Source: Actinomadura nitritigenes (GTDB taxonomy: Bacteria; Actinomycetota; Actinomycetes; Streptosporangiales; Streptosporangiaceae). Taken from it: a stretch of 64,000 nt of DNA. Numbering within the stretch: the stretch's first letter is position 1; each line of letters starts with the position of its first letter. Shown here piece after piece: positions 32,357-41,610 of the stretch. The position numbers were made by a program, and so were the translations under genes. The stretch lies in assembly GCF_017573545.1 (NCBI RefSeq), contig NZ_JAGEOK010000022.1, positions 1 to 64,000 on the forward strand, read 5' to 3'. Under the pieces are notes generated by a model that did not search any database, was not told the DNA's origin, and saw only the letters and a program-made list of their open reading frames with translations.

Positions 32357-33132
32357 CGCCGCCCCCCTACGTCCCCGGGCACGGCCTGCTGAAGGACCGC
32401 GCCGTCGTGATCACCGCCGCGGCCGGCGCCGGGATCGGCGGCGCCACCGCCCGCCGCTGCCTGGAGGAGGGCGCCCGCGTCCTGGTCTCCGACGCGCACG
32501 AGCGGCGGCTCGCCGCGTCCGCGCAGGAGCTGGAGAAGGAGTTCGGCGCCGACCGCGTCGCCTCCCTGCCCTGCGACGTCACCGACGAGGAGCAGGTCCG
32601 GGCGCTGTACGCGCTCGGCGTCGAGCGGTTCGGCCGGATCGACGTCGCGGTCAACAACGCCGGCCTCGGCGGCACCGCCGAGCTGGTCGACATGACCGAC
32701 GACCAGTGGGGACGCGTCCTCGACATCACGCTGAACGGGACGATGCGCTGCACCCGCGCCGCGCTGCGCGTCATGCGCGACCAGGGCGCCGGCGTCATCG
32801 TCAACAACGCGTCGGTGATCGGCTGGCGTGCGCAGAAGGGCCAGTCCCACTACGCCGCCGCCAAGGCCGGCGTGATGGCCCTCACCCGCTGCTCCGCCCT
32901 GGAGGCCGCCGAGTTCGGCGTGCGGATCAACGCCGTCTCCCCGTCCCTCGCCATGCACCCCCACCTGGTCAAGGTGACCTCGGAGGACCTGCTGGACGAG
33001 CTGACGCGGCGCGAGGCGTTCGGCCGCTACGCCGAGCCCTGGGAGGTGGCCAACGTTATCGTCTTCCTGGCCAGCGACTACTCCTCGTACATGACCGGGG
33101 AGGTCGTCTCCGTGTCCTCTCAGCACGCTTAG
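32353..33132 (+). CDS. ipdF: Short-chain dehydrogenase, IpdF-like
   Basis: The 259-residue SDR has an N-terminal NAD(P) motif in variant form VVITAAAGAGIGGATARRCL (TAAAGAGIG), NNAG at residues 98-101, and catalytic Ser/Tyr/Lys in NNASVIGW and HYAAAKAGVMAL. In mycobacteria the gene at this position (IpdF) reduces the 5-hydroxy/keto form of HIP-CoA. It is translationally coupled to the acyl-CoA dehydrogenase (ATGA overlap) and followed after 9 bp by the TetR gene. Confidence 0.78.
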   Translation: MTPPPYVPGHGLLKDRAVVITAAAGAGIGGATARRCLEEGARVLVSDAHERRLAASAQELEKEFGADRVASLPCDVTDEEQVRALYALGVERFGRIDVAVNNAGLGGTAELVDMTDDQWGRVLDITLNGTMRCTRAALRVMRDQGAGVIVNNASVIGWRAQKGQSHYAAAKAGVMALTRCSALEAAEFGVRINAVSPSLAMHPHLVKVTSEDLLDELTRREAFGRYAEPWEVANVIVFLASDYSSYMTGEVVSVSSQHA

Positions 33133-33141
33133 GAACCGACC

Positions 33142-33759
33142 ATGAGTCCACGACGGCGCGACGCCGAGGGCACCGCCGCCGCCCGCGCGGAGCGGCGGGC
33201 CGAGCTGCTCGCCACCGCCGCCGAGGTGTTCGCCTCGCAGGGGTACTCCGCCACCACCGTCCGGAAGGTGGCCGACGCCGCCGGCATCCTCGGCGGCAGC
33301 CTCTACTACCACTTCGACTCCAAGGAGGCGATGGCCGACGAGATCCTGTCGACCTTCCTGGACGAGATGTGGGCGGCCTACGAGCGCGTCCTCGCCGCCG
33401 GCCTCAGCGCCCGCGACACCATGGAGGGCGTCATCGTCGAGTCGTTCCGCTCGATCGACCGGCACCGGCCCGCCGTCGTCCTCTACCAGAACGAGTCCAA
33501 GCACCTCGCGACCAGCGAACGCTTCCACTACCTGCTCGAGTCGCAGCGCCGCTTCGAGACGATGTGGATGTCCCTGCTGGACCGGGGCGTCGAGGAGGGC
33601 GCCTTCCGCGCCGACCTCGACCGGACGCTGATCTACCGCTTCATCCGCGACACCGTCTGGGTCGCGGCCAACTGGTACCAGCACGGCGGGCGGCTGTCCG
33701 CCGACGACATCGCCAAGCAGTACCTCGCCATGGTCCTCGAAGGCATCCAGGCGAGCTAG
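33142..33759 (+). CDS. kstR2: TetR-family repressor, KstR2-like
   Basis: The 205-residue protein has HTH FASQGYSATTVRKVADAAGI then LGGSLYYHFDSKEAMADEIL, and a C-terminal domain with YQNESKHLATSERFHYLLES and VWVAANWYQHGG typical of KstR2/FadR-like TetR proteins. Its place between ipdF and fadA6 is that of kstR2 in mycobacteria. KstR2 is released by HIP-CoA. Two boxes like its motif stand before the two divergent halves of the regulon in this window (31149 and 58948). Confidence 0.82.
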   Translation: MSPRRRDAEGTAAARAERRAELLATAAEVFASQGYSATTVRKVADAAGILGGSLYYHFDSKEAMADEILSTFLDEMWAAYERVLAAGLSARDTMEGVIVESFRSIDRHRPAVVLYQNESKHLATSERFHYLLESQRRFETMWMSLLDRGVEEGAFRADLDRTLIYRFIRDTVWVAANWYQHGGRLSADDIAKQYLAMVLEGIQAS

Positions 33760-33778
33760 CCCCGAAGGAGACACCCCC

Positions 33779-34933
33779 ATGGCCGAGGCCTACATCGTCG
33801 AGGCGGTCCGCGCCCCCGTCGGCCGCAAGAAGGGCGGGCTCGCCGGCGTCCATCCCGCCGACCTCGGCGCCCACGTGCTGAAGGCGCTGATGGACCGCGC
33901 GAAGGTCGACCCCGCCGCCGTCGAGGACGTGGTGTTCGGCAACGTCGACAGCGTCGGCCCGCAGGCCGGCGACATCGCCCGCACCTGCTGGCTCGCCGCC
34001 GGGCTGCCCGAGGAGGTCCCGGGCGTCACCGTCGACCGGCAGTGCGGCTCCTCGCAGCAGGCCGTGCACTTCGCGGCGCAGGCCGTCCTCGCCGGGACGT
34101 CCGACCTCGTCGTCGCGGGCGGCGTGCAGAACATGTCGCAGATCCCGATCTCCTTCGCGATGACCGCCGCCGAGCCGCTCGGTTTCACGCAGGGCCCGTT
34201 CGCCGGCTCCAAGGGCTGGACCGAGCGGTACGGCGACACCGAGGTGTCGCAGTTCAACGGCGCCGAGATGATCGCCCGCGACTGGGACGTCTCCCGCGAG
34301 GAGATGGAGGCGTTCGCCTACGAGTCGCACCAGCGGGCCATCCGCGCGATCGACGAGGGCCGGTTCGAGCGGGAGATCGTCCCGCTGGAGGGCGTCACCG
34401 CCGACGAGGGCCCCCGCCGCGACACCACCCGGGAGAAGATGGCCGGGCTGAAGACCCTCGTCGAGGGCGGCCGGCTCACCGCCGCGCTCGCCTCCCAGAT
34501 CTCCGACGGCTCCGCCGCGCTGCTCATCGCGTCCGAGCAGGCCGTCAAGGACCACGGCCTCACCCCGCGCGCCCGCATCCACCACATCTCGGCGCGCGGC
34601 GAGGACCCGATCCGGATGCTGTCCGCGCCGATCCCCGCCACCGCGTACGCGCTGAAGAAGACCGGCATGACGATCGGCGACTTCGACGCCGTCGAGATCA
34701 ACGAGGCGTTCGCGTCGGTCGTGCTCGCCTGGCTGAAGGAGACCGGCGCCGACCCGGCGAAGGTCAACCCGAACGGCGGCGCCATCGCCCTCGGCCACCC
34801 GCTCGGCGCCACCGGCGCCCGGCTAATGACCACCCTGCTGCACGAGCTGGAGCGCACCGGCGGCCGCTACGGCCTCCAGACGATGTGCGAGGGCGGCGGC
34901 CAGGCAAACGTCACCATCCTCGAAAGGCTCTGA
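33779..34933 (+). CDS. fadA6: Acetyl-CoA acyltransferase, FadA6-like thiolase
   Basis: The 384-residue thiolase has nucleophile Cys89 in VDRQCGSSQQAVHFAAQ, His340 in GGAIALGHPLGATGAR and Cys370 in CEGGGQANVTIL. It starts with a good GAAGGAGACACC site. FadA6 carries out the late thiolytic cleavage in HIP degradation; the assignment rests on the local order and on the closeness of this thiolase type. It ends the left half of the regulon. Confidence 0.82.
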   Translation: MAEAYIVEAVRAPVGRKKGGLAGVHPADLGAHVLKALMDRAKVDPAAVEDVVFGNVDSVGPQAGDIARTCWLAAGLPEEVPGVTVDRQCGSSQQAVHFAAQAVLAGTSDLVVAGGVQNMSQIPISFAMTAAEPLGFTQGPFAGSKGWTERYGDTEVSQFNGAEMIARDWDVSREEMEAFAYESHQRAIRAIDEGRFEREIVPLEGVTADEGPRRDTTREKMAGLKTLVEGGRLTAALASQISDGSAALLIASEQAVKDHGLTPRARIHHISARGEDPIRMLSAPIPATAYALKKTGMTIGDFDAVEINEAFASVVLAWLKETGADPAKVNPNGGAIALGHPLGATGARLMTTLLHELERTGGRYGLQTMCEGGGQANVTILERL

Positions 34934-34975
34934 TCCCCAGGGGGGCGACCCTCTGGAACCCCCGGTTACGGCCGA

Positions 34976-35013
34976 CGGGCAGGCGCTGCGCTCGCTGCGC
35001 GTGCCTGCCCGCG
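34976..35013. terminator. Hairpin between fadA6 and the OYE gene
   Basis: GACGGGCAGGC and GCCTGCCCGC flank a GCTGCGCTCGCTGCGC core that is itself self-complementary. The stretch from 34938 also carries a diverged copy of the GGGGG-CGACCC-CCCCCGGTT repeat seen at 41504. Confidence 0.5.
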
Positions 35014-35057
35014 AGCCGTGGCCGAGCTTGAACGGATCCTTCTGACCGGAGGTCGTT

Positions 35058-36230
35058 GTGGACGTCTTCGAGAGCGCGAAGCTCGGGCCCGTCACCCTGC
35101 GGAACCGTGTCATCAAGGCCGCCACGTTCGAGGGCATGACGCCGGACGCCCTCGTCACCGACGACCTGATCGAGTACCACCGGCGGCCCGCCGCCGGGGG
35201 AGTGGCGATGACGACCGTCGCCTACTGCGCGGTCGCCCCCGAGGGCCGCACCGAGCGGCGGCAGATCCACATGCGGCCCGAGGCCGTTCCCGGGCTGCGG
35301 CGCCTCACCGACGCCGTGCACGCCGAGGGCGCGGCCGCGGCCGCGCAGATCGGGCACGCCGGGCCGGTCGCCGACGCGAGCTCCAACGGGATGCGGGGAC
35401 TGTCGGCCGGGCGGTTCTTCAACCCGCTCGGGATGCGCTTCACCAAGGCGGCGACGGCCGAGGACATCGAGCGGGTCACCCGCGCCCATGCCGCCGCGGC
35501 GCGGCTGGCGATCGAGGCGGGCTTCGACGCGGTCGAGATCCACTTCGGGCACAACTACCTCGCCAGCTCGTTCCTCAGCCCGCGGCTGAACAAGCGCGAC
35601 GACGCCTACGGCGGGCCGATCGAGAACCGCGCCAGGGTCGCGCTCGGCATCGCCCGGGCGGTGCGCGAGGAGGTCGGCGACCGGATCGCCGTCACCGCGA
35701 AGATCAACATGCGGGACGGCGTGCCGGGCGGGCTGGAGGTCGACGACAGCCTCCAGGTGGCGCGCTGGCTGCAGGAGGAGGGCACCATCGACGCGCTGGA
35801 GCTGACGGCGGGCAGCTCCCTGCTGAACCCGATGTACCTGTTCCGCGGCGAGGCGCCGGTCCGCGAGTTCGCCGCCAACTTCAAGCAGCCGCTGCGGGCG
35901 GGCATCCGGATGTCCGGCACGAGGTTCCTGCGCGCCTACCCCTACCAGGAGGCGTACCTCCTCGAACACGCCCGCCGGTTCCGCGCCGAGCTGGACCTCC
36001 CGCTGATCCTGCTCGGCGGCGTCACCAACCGCGAGACCATGGACAGGGCGATGGCGGAGGGCTTCCAGTTCGTCGCGATGGGACGCGCGCTGCTGCGCGA
36101 GCCCGACCTCGTGAACAGGATCGCGGAGGACCCCTCGACGCGGTCGCTGTGCATCCACTGCAACCGCTGCATGCCGACGATCTACACCGGCACGCACTGC
36201 CCCGAGATCCCGGCGGAGGGCCCGGCTTGA
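35058..36230 (+). CDS. Old-yellow-enzyme family NADH:flavin oxidoreductase
   Basis: The 390-residue TIM-barrel flavoprotein has N-terminal LGPVTLRNRVIKAATFEGMT, AQIGHAGPVAD (FMN/substrate His), VEIHFGHNYLASSFLSP and C-terminal FMN-phosphate site LGGVTNRETMDRAMAEG with FVAMGRALLREPDLV. A Cys cluster CIHCNRCMPTIYTGTHC stands near the C-terminus, as in the Fe-S-type subfamily, but the second (pyridine nucleotide) domain of 2,4-dienoyl-CoA reductases is missing. It likely reduces an enone, plausibly a steroid intermediate given its neighbours; substrate not proven. Confidence 0.8.
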   Translation: MDVFESAKLGPVTLRNRVIKAATFEGMTPDALVTDDLIEYHRRPAAGGVAMTTVAYCAVAPEGRTERRQIHMRPEAVPGLRRLTDAVHAEGAAAAAQIGHAGPVADASSNGMRGLSAGRFFNPLGMRFTKAATAEDIERVTRAHAAAARLAIEAGFDAVEIHFGHNYLASSFLSPRLNKRDDAYGGPIENRARVALGIARAVREEVGDRIAVTAKINMRDGVPGGLEVDDSLQVARWLQEEGTIDALELTAGSSLLNPMYLFRGEAPVREFAANFKQPLRAGIRMSGTRFLRAYPYQEAYLLEHARRFRAELDLPLILLGGVTNRETMDRAMAEGFQFVAMGRALLREPDLVNRIAEDPSTRSLCIHCNRCMPTIYTGTHCPEIPAEGPA

Positions 36231-36255
36231 CCTGGAGCGCGCTCGAACTCGTACC

Positions 36256-37251
36256 GTGATGTGCATGATCACTCCGCAGCACGGGATCGGTTCGGGTTTC
36301 GGGTTCGAGAGCACGGCGCGCGAGGTCCTGGCGGGCGTCGACCTGTCCGGGAGGCTGGCCGTCGTGACCGGCGGCTACTCCGGCCTGGGGTTGGAGACGA
36401 CCCGCGCCCTGGCCGAGGCCGGCGCGCGCGTCGTGGTGCCGGCGCGGCGTCCGGCGGCGGCGAAGGAGGCGCTCGAGGGCGTCGGCGACGTCGAGGTGGA
36501 CGAGCTGGACCTCGCGGACCTGGAGAGCGTGCGCGGCTTCGCCGACCGCTTCCTCGAGTCCGGACGCGGCATCGACATGATCATCGGCAACGCGGCGGTC
36601 ATGGCCTGCCCGGAGACCCGGGTCGGGCCGGGCTGGGAGGCGCAGTTCGCGACCAACCACCTCGGCCACTACGCGCTGGTGAACCGGCTGTGGCCGGCGG
36701 TCAGGCCCGGCGCCCGCGTCGTCGCCGTCTCCTCGCAGGGGCACCACTTCTCCCGGATGCGCTGGGACGACCCGCACTTCACGCGCGGCTACGACCGGTG
36801 GGAGGCGTACGGGCAGGCGAAGACCGCCAACGTGCTGTTCGCCGTGCACCTGGACGCCCTGGCGAAGGACGCCGTGCGCGCGTTCTCCCTCCACCCGGGC
36901 AGCATCCTCACGCCGCTGCAGCGCCACATCCCGAAGGAGGACAAGATCGCGTACGGGTGGATCGACGAGGACGGCAACGAGATCGCCCAGGGCTTCAAGA
37001 CCCCGGAGCAGGGCGCCGCGACCGCGGTGTGGGCGGCGACGTCGCCGCGGCTGGACGGAATGGGCGGCGTCTACTGCATGGACTGCGACATCGCCGAGCC
37101 CACCCCGGCCGACATGCCGGAGGTGCGCGGCCGGAAGGCCGGCGCGCCCGCGCCCGTGGGCGTCCGGCCCTACGCGACCGACCCCGGCGAGGCCGCGCGG
37201 CTGTGGGCGTACTCGGCCGAGCTGACCGGCGTCGACGCCTTCGCGGAGTAG
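36256..37251 (+). CDS. Short-chain dehydrogenase (retinol-dehydrogenase-like SDR)
   Basis: The 331-residue SDR has LAVVTGGYSGLGLETTRALA (TGxxxGxG), IGNAAVM (NNAG variant), VVAVSSQGHH and the catalytic Tyr/Lys in EAYGQAKTANVLFAVHL. A long C-terminal extension (YCMDCDIAEPTPADMPEVRG) is typical of the light-dependent-protochlorophyllide-reductase-like/WWOX-type branch. Start: GTG 36256, ATG 36259 or ATG 36265 are all possible. It lies 25 bp after the OYE gene, hence one transcript. Confidence 0.78.
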   Translation: MMCMITPQHGIGSGFGFESTAREVLAGVDLSGRLAVVTGGYSGLGLETTRALAEAGARVVVPARRPAAAKEALEGVGDVEVDELDLADLESVRGFADRFLESGRGIDMIIGNAAVMACPETRVGPGWEAQFATNHLGHYALVNRLWPAVRPGARVVAVSSQGHHFSRMRWDDPHFTRGYDRWEAYGQAKTANVLFAVHLDALAKDAVRAFSLHPGSILTPLQRHIPKEDKIAYGWIDEDGNEIAQGFKTPEQGAATAVWAATSPRLDGMGGVYCMDCDIAEPTPADMPEVRGRKAGAPAPVGVRPYATDPGEAARLWAYSAELTGVDAFAE

Positions 37252-37352
37252 GCGCCGCCGCACCGGCCGTCCGGTGCGGGGGCCAGGCCCGGCACCGTCC
37301 CCGCCCGTCGGCATAATCCCTGGGGGACGACCGACGGCCGAGGGGTGTGGCG

Positions 37353-38165
37353 ATGATCGACGTGGGCGGCTGGTCGCCGGAACCGGTGGAGACGGCCGAG
37401 GCGATCGGCGCGGCGCCGTCCGCCGCGCTGGCGGGAGTGCTCGACGTCGAGCCGCCGGGGGAGGAGCTGCCGCCGCTGTGGCACTGGCTGCACTTCCTCG
37501 AACGGCCCGCGCAGCACGAACTCGGCCCGGACGGTCATCCGCTCGCCGGGCACTTCCTGCCGCCGATCCCCGACCGGCGGCGCATGTTCGCCGGCGGCCG
37601 GTTCCGCGTCCGCGAGCCGCTGCGCGCCGGCGACACCGTCACGCGCCGCACCGAACTGGCCTCCACGGCCGTCAAGCAGGGACGCAGCGGCGAGATGCTG
37701 TTCGTGACCGTCCGCCACACGTTCCTGCGGGACGGCGCCGAGATCGCGGTCGAGGAGCAGGACCTCGTCTACCGCAGCGGCGACACGGCGTCCCGCCCGC
37801 CGGAGGTGTCCTTCGCGGCGCCGGACACGAAGGCGCCGTGGACGCTGCCGGTGACCGCCGACCCGGTGCTGCTGTTCCGGTTCAGCGCGCTCACCTACAA
37901 CGCCCACCGCATCCACTACGACGAGACCTACGCGACCGAGGTCGAGGGGCACGGCGGGCTCGTCGTGCACGGGCCGCTGCTGGCGATCCTGTGCCTCGAA
38001 CTGCCGCGCCGGGCGGGCCTGAAGGTGAACGGGCTGTCGTTCCGCGCCCGCAGGCCCGTCTACGCGCGGCAGCCCTTCGTCGCGGCCGGCTCGCCGGACG
38101 GGGAGCTGTCGATCGAGGCGCCCGGCGGCGTCACCGCGATGACCGCGACGTTCTCCACCGCCTGA
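37353..38165 (+). CDS. MaoC/FAS1-type acyl-CoA hydratase-like protein
   Basis: The 270-residue double hot-dog protein has WLHFLERPAQHELGPDGHPL, FAGGRFRVREPLRAGDTVTR, RSGEMLFVTVRHTFLRDG and, in the second half, the hydratase catalytic region FRFSALTYNAHRIHYDETYA. This resembles mesaconyl-C4-CoA/itaconyl-CoA hydratases and HTD2-type dehydratases. The substrate cannot be set from sequence. ATG 37353 is preferred over GTG 37347 (GAGGGG eight bases upstream). It is convergent with glpD. Confidence 0.75.
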   Translation: MIDVGGWSPEPVETAEAIGAAPSAALAGVLDVEPPGEELPPLWHWLHFLERPAQHELGPDGHPLAGHFLPPIPDRRRMFAGGRFRVREPLRAGDTVTRRTELASTAVKQGRSGEMLFVTVRHTFLRDGAEIAVEEQDLVYRSGDTASRPPEVSFAAPDTKAPWTLPVTADPVLLFRFSALTYNAHRIHYDETYATEVEGHGGLVVHGPLLAILCLELPRRAGLKVNGLSFRARRPVYARQPFVAAGSPDGELSIEAPGGVTAMTATFSTA

Positions 38166-38177
38166 AGGACGACGCCC

Positions 38178-39842
38178 CTAGGCGGCCGTCACGGGCGGCT
38201 CCACGACGGCCGGCCCGTCGCGGCGCTCCGTCCTGATCTGCAGCACGTACCGCTTGACCTCGTCGGCGGCGTCCTCGCGGCTCCAGCCCAGCCGGGGCGC
38301 GAGGAGCCCGGCGACGTGCGCCGCCGCGGCGAGGCCGCCGTCCCACTCCTCGATCGACACGCGGAGCCGCCGCGCGAGGACGTCCTCCAGGTGCAGCGCG
38401 CCCTCGTGCGTCACCGCGTAGACGGCCTCGGCGCACAGGTAGTCCTCCGCGCCGGGGATCGGCGCGCCGAGCTCCGGTTCGGCGGCCACCAGGTCGAGGA
38501 CGTCCTGCGCGCACGACCCGTACCGGCGCAGCAGGTGCTCGATCCGCGCGACGTGCAGCCCGGAGCGGGCGGCGAGCCGGCGCCGCTCGTTCCACAGCAC
38601 CTCGAAGCCGACCGCGCCGAGGATCGGCAGCCGCCCGGTGACCGACGCGGGCACCGACTCGTCCAGGCCCTCGGCGACCACGTCGACCGCGTCGCGCGCC
38701 ATGACCCGGTAGGTGGTGAACTTGCCGCCCGTGACGACGACCAGCCCCGGCACCGGCTCCGCGACGGCGTGCTCGCGGGACAGGCGCGCTGTGTCGTCCA
38801 TCTCGCCCGACAGCAGAGGGCGCAGCCCCGCGTACACGCCCTCGACGTCGTCCATGGTCAGCGGCGTGCGCAGCACCGCGTTCACCCGCTCCAGCAGGTA
38901 GCCGATGTCGGTGTGGTCGGCGACCGGCTCGTCCGGGCCCTCGTCGTGCGGGGTGTCGGTCGTGCCGACCAGCCAGTGCCGGCCCCACGGGATGATGAAC
39001 AGCACGCTGCGCTCGGTCCGGGTGATCAGCCCGGTGTCCATCGGGATCCGGTCGCGCGGCACCACCAGGTGGACGCCCTTGGACGCGCGCACCGCGAACG
39101 TCGCCCGCGCCCCGGTCATCGCCTGCGCGCCGTCCGTCCACACGCCCGTCGCGCAGACCACCCGGCGGGCGCGGACGGTGATCTCCCGCCCGCCCTCCAG
39201 GTCCACGACGTGCGCGCCGGTGACCCGCTCGCCCTCGCGCAGGAACCCGGTCACCTCGGTACGCGTGGCGACCCTGGCGCCGTACTGGGCGGCGGTGCGG
39301 GCGACCATCATCGTGTAGCGGGCGTCGTCCACCTGCGCGTCGTAGTACTGGATCGCGCCGACGAGCGCGTCCGCGCGCAGGGCCGGCGCCTCCCGCAGCG
39401 CGCCGCGCCGGGTGAGCTGCCGGTGCCGGGGCAGCGACCGGGCGCCGCCCATCGTGTCGTAGAGGGTCACCCCGGCGCTGACGTACGCCCGCTCCCACAC
39501 CCGGTTGCGCAGCGGGTACAGGAACTGGACGGGCCGCACCAGGTGCGGCGCGAGCCGCTGCAGCAGCAGGGCACGCTCCCGCAGCGCCTCGCGGACCAGG
39601 CCGAAGTCGCGCTGCTCCAGGTAGCGGAGCCCGCCGTGGATCAGCTTGCTGGAGCGGCTGGAGGTGCCGGCCGCCCAGTCGCGGGCCTCCACCAGGGCGA
39701 CGGTCAGGCCCCGGGAGATCGCGTCGAGCGCGGCGCCGGCGCCGACGATGCCGCCGCCGACGACCAGGACGTCGAACTCGGTCTCGGCCAGGTCGCGCAG
39801 GGTGTCCTCGCGGTACCGAGGGCCGAGGGCTACGGATGTCAC
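38178..39842 (-). CDS. glpD: Glycerol-3-phosphate dehydrogenase
   Basis: The 554-residue FAD enzyme has a dinucleotide motif VLVVGGGIVGAGAALDAISR, SSRSSKLIHGGLRYLEQRDF (flavin/substrate signature), YYDAQVDDARYTM and a C-terminal DUF-like helical domain. It oxidises sn-glycerol-3-phosphate to dihydroxyacetone phosphate and passes electrons to the membrane quinone pool. It is the third gene of the glpF-glpK-glpD transcript (gylCAB order), 94 bp after glpK. Confidence 0.93.
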   Translation of the reverse strand: MTSVALGPRYREDTLRDLAETEFDVLVVGGGIVGAGAALDAISRGLTVALVEARDWAAGTSSRSSKLIHGGLRYLEQRDFGLVREALRERALLLQRLAPHLVRPVQFLYPLRNRVWERAYVSAGVTLYDTMGGARSLPRHRQLTRRGALREAPALRADALVGAIQYYDAQVDDARYTMMVARTAAQYGARVATRTEVTGFLREGERVTGAHVVDLEGGREITVRARRVVCATGVWTDGAQAMTGARATFAVRASKGVHLVVPRDRIPMDTGLITRTERSVLFIIPWGRHWLVGTTDTPHDEGPDEPVADHTDIGYLLERVNAVLRTPLTMDDVEGVYAGLRPLLSGEMDDTARLSREHAVAEPVPGLVVVTGGKFTTYRVMARDAVDVVAEGLDESVPASVTGRLPILGAVGFEVLWNERRRLAARSGLHVARIEHLLRRYGSCAQDVLDLVAAEPELGAPIPGAEDYLCAEAVYAVTHEGALHLEDVLARRLRVSIEEWDGGLAAAAHVAGLLAPRLGWSREDAADEVKRYVLQIRTERRDGPAVVEPPVTAA

Positions 39843-39936
39843 TGCATGCTCCCGATGAGGGGTGATCGGTCAGGATGGTGCGGGCGGGGCCGGCGCCGGT
39901 GTCCCGGCCCCGCCGCGCGCGGTGTCCCGGCCGGGT

Positions 39937-41454
39937 CTAGTCGACGTCGACCCAGTCGAGGGTTCGGTTGACGGCCTTCTTCCAGCCGGCGTAGCCCTTC
40001 TCGCGCTGCTCGTCGCTCCAGGTGGGCAGCCAGCGCTTGTCCTCGTTCCAGTTCCGGCGCAGCTCGTCGGTGGTGTTCCAGAAGCCGACGGCGAGGCCGG
40101 CGGCGTAGGCGGCGCCGAGGGCGGTGGTCTCGGCGACGACGGGGCGCGACACCGGGACGCCGAGGATGTCGGCCTGCATCTGCATGCACAGCTCGTTGGC
40201 GGTGATCCCGCCGTCGACCTTGAGCGTGTCGAGGGCCACGCCGGAGTCCTCGCGCATGGCCTCCACGACGTCCCGCGACTGGTAGCAGATCGATTCGAGG
40301 GTGGCGCGGGCCAGGTGGGCGTTGGTGTTGAACCGCGACAGCCCGACGATCGCGCCGCGCGCGTCCGACCTCCAGTAGGGGGCGAACAGCCCGGAGAACG
40401 CGGGGACGAAGTACACGCCGCCGTTGTCCTCGACCTGCCGGGCGAGGGCCTCGCTCTGGGCGGCGCCGGAGATGATGCCGAGCTGGTCGCGCAGCCACTG
40501 CACCGCCGACCCGGTCACCGCGATCGAGCCCTCCAGCGCGTACACCACCGGGTGGTCGCCGAACTTGTAGCAGACCGTGGTCAGCAGCCCGTTCTTCGAC
40601 CGCACCAGCTCGTTGCCCGTGTTGAGCAGCAGGAAGTTGCCGGTGCCGTAGGTGTTCTTGGCCTCGCCGGGCGAGAAGCACACCTGGCCGACCGTCGCGG
40701 CCTGCTGGTCGCCGAGGATGCCGGTCAGCGGGACCTCCCCGCCGAGCGGGCCGTCCGGGCGCGTCAGCCCGTAGGCGTCGGACGTCGACGACGGCCTGAT
40801 CTCCGGCAGCATCGCGCGCGGGATGCCGAAGAACGACAGCAGCTCGTCGTCCCAGTCGAGGGTCTCCAGGTCCATCAGCATGGTGCGGCTGGCGTTGGTG
40901 ACGTCGGTGACGTGCACGCCGCCGTCCGTCCCGCCGGTCAGGTTCCACAGCACCCAGCTGTCGGTCGTCCCGAAGATCGCGTCGCCCCGCTCGGCCGCCT
41001 CCCGGACCCCGTCGACGTTCTCCAGGATCCACTGGATCTTGCCGCCGGAGAAGTAGGTCGCCGGCGGGAGCCCGGCCTTCCGGCGGATGACGTCGCCCTT
41101 GCCCTCCCGCTCCAGCGCCGAGGCGATGCGGTCGGTGCGGGTGTCCTGCCAGACGATCGCGTTGAAGTAGGGCCGCCCGGTGCGGCGGTCCCACACCAGT
41201 GTCGTCTCCCGCTGGTTGGTGATGCCGAACGCCGCGAGGTCGGTGTGGCTGAGGTTCGCCTTGTTCAGCGTGCTCTGGACGACCGCGCGGGTGCGCTCCC
41301 AGATCTCGGTGGGGTTGTGCTCGACCCAGCCGGCCTGCGGCAGGATCTGCTCGTGCTCGAGCTGGTGGCGGGCGATCTCGTTGCCGCCGTGATCGAAGAT
41401 CATGAACCGGGTGCTCGTGGTGCCCTGGTCGAGCGCTCCGACGAAGTCAGCCAT
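39937..41454 (-). CDS. glpK: Glycerol kinase
   Basis: The 505-residue FGGY-family kinase has phosphate loop [69 protein letters not shown] and [20 protein letters not shown]. It phosphorylates glycerol taken up through the adjacent channel. It starts at ATG 41454 and lies between glpF and glpD. A second glycerol kinase gene is at 43550. Confidence 0.95.
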   Translation of the reverse strand: MADFVGALDQGTTSTRFMIFDHGGNEIARHQLEHEQILPQAGWVEHNPTEIWERTRAVVQSTLNKANLSHTDLAAFGITNQRETTLVWDRRTGRPYFNAIVWQDTRTDRIASALEREGKGDVIRRKAGLPPATYFSGGKIQWILENVDGVREAAERGDAIFGTTDSWVLWNLTGGTDGGVHVTDVTNASRTMLMDLETLDWDDELLSFFGIPRAMLPEIRPSSTSDAYGLTRPDGPLGGEVPLTGILGDQQAATVGQVCFSPGEAKNTYGTGNFLLLNTGNELVRSKNGLLTTVCYKFGDHPVVYALEGSIAVTGSAVQWLRDQLGIISGAAQSEALARQVEDNGGVYFVPAFSGLFAPYWRSDARGAIVGLSRFNTNAHLARATLESICYQSRDVVEAMREDSGVALDTLKVDGGITANELCMQMQADILGVPVSRPVVAETTALGAAYAAGLAVGFWNTTDELRRNWNEDKRWLPTWSDEQREKGYAGWKKAVNRTLDWVDVD

Positions 41455-41503
41455 GTGCGGAATCTCCAGTGGAAAGGGCCTGCGGACGGGGACGGAAGCC
41501 GAT

Positions 41504-41610
41504 CATGCGGGTTGCCTGCGGGGGACGACCCCCCGCGCCCCCCGGTTCGCTTTGCTCATGCGGGTTGCCTGTGGGGGGACGACCCCCCACGCCCCCCGGT
41601 TCGCTTCGCT
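41504..41610 (+). repeat. Tandem duplication of a 53/54-bp GC-rich unit
   Basis: Unit 1 (41504-41556) and unit 2 (41557-41610) start CATGCGGGTTGCCTG and end CCCCCCGGTTCGCTT-GCT; they differ by three changes and one inserted G. Each contains a GGGGG-ACGA-CCCCC hairpin. The array fills the glpF-glpK gap and reaches the glpF stop codon. A diverged half-unit is at 34938. Confidence 0.8.
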
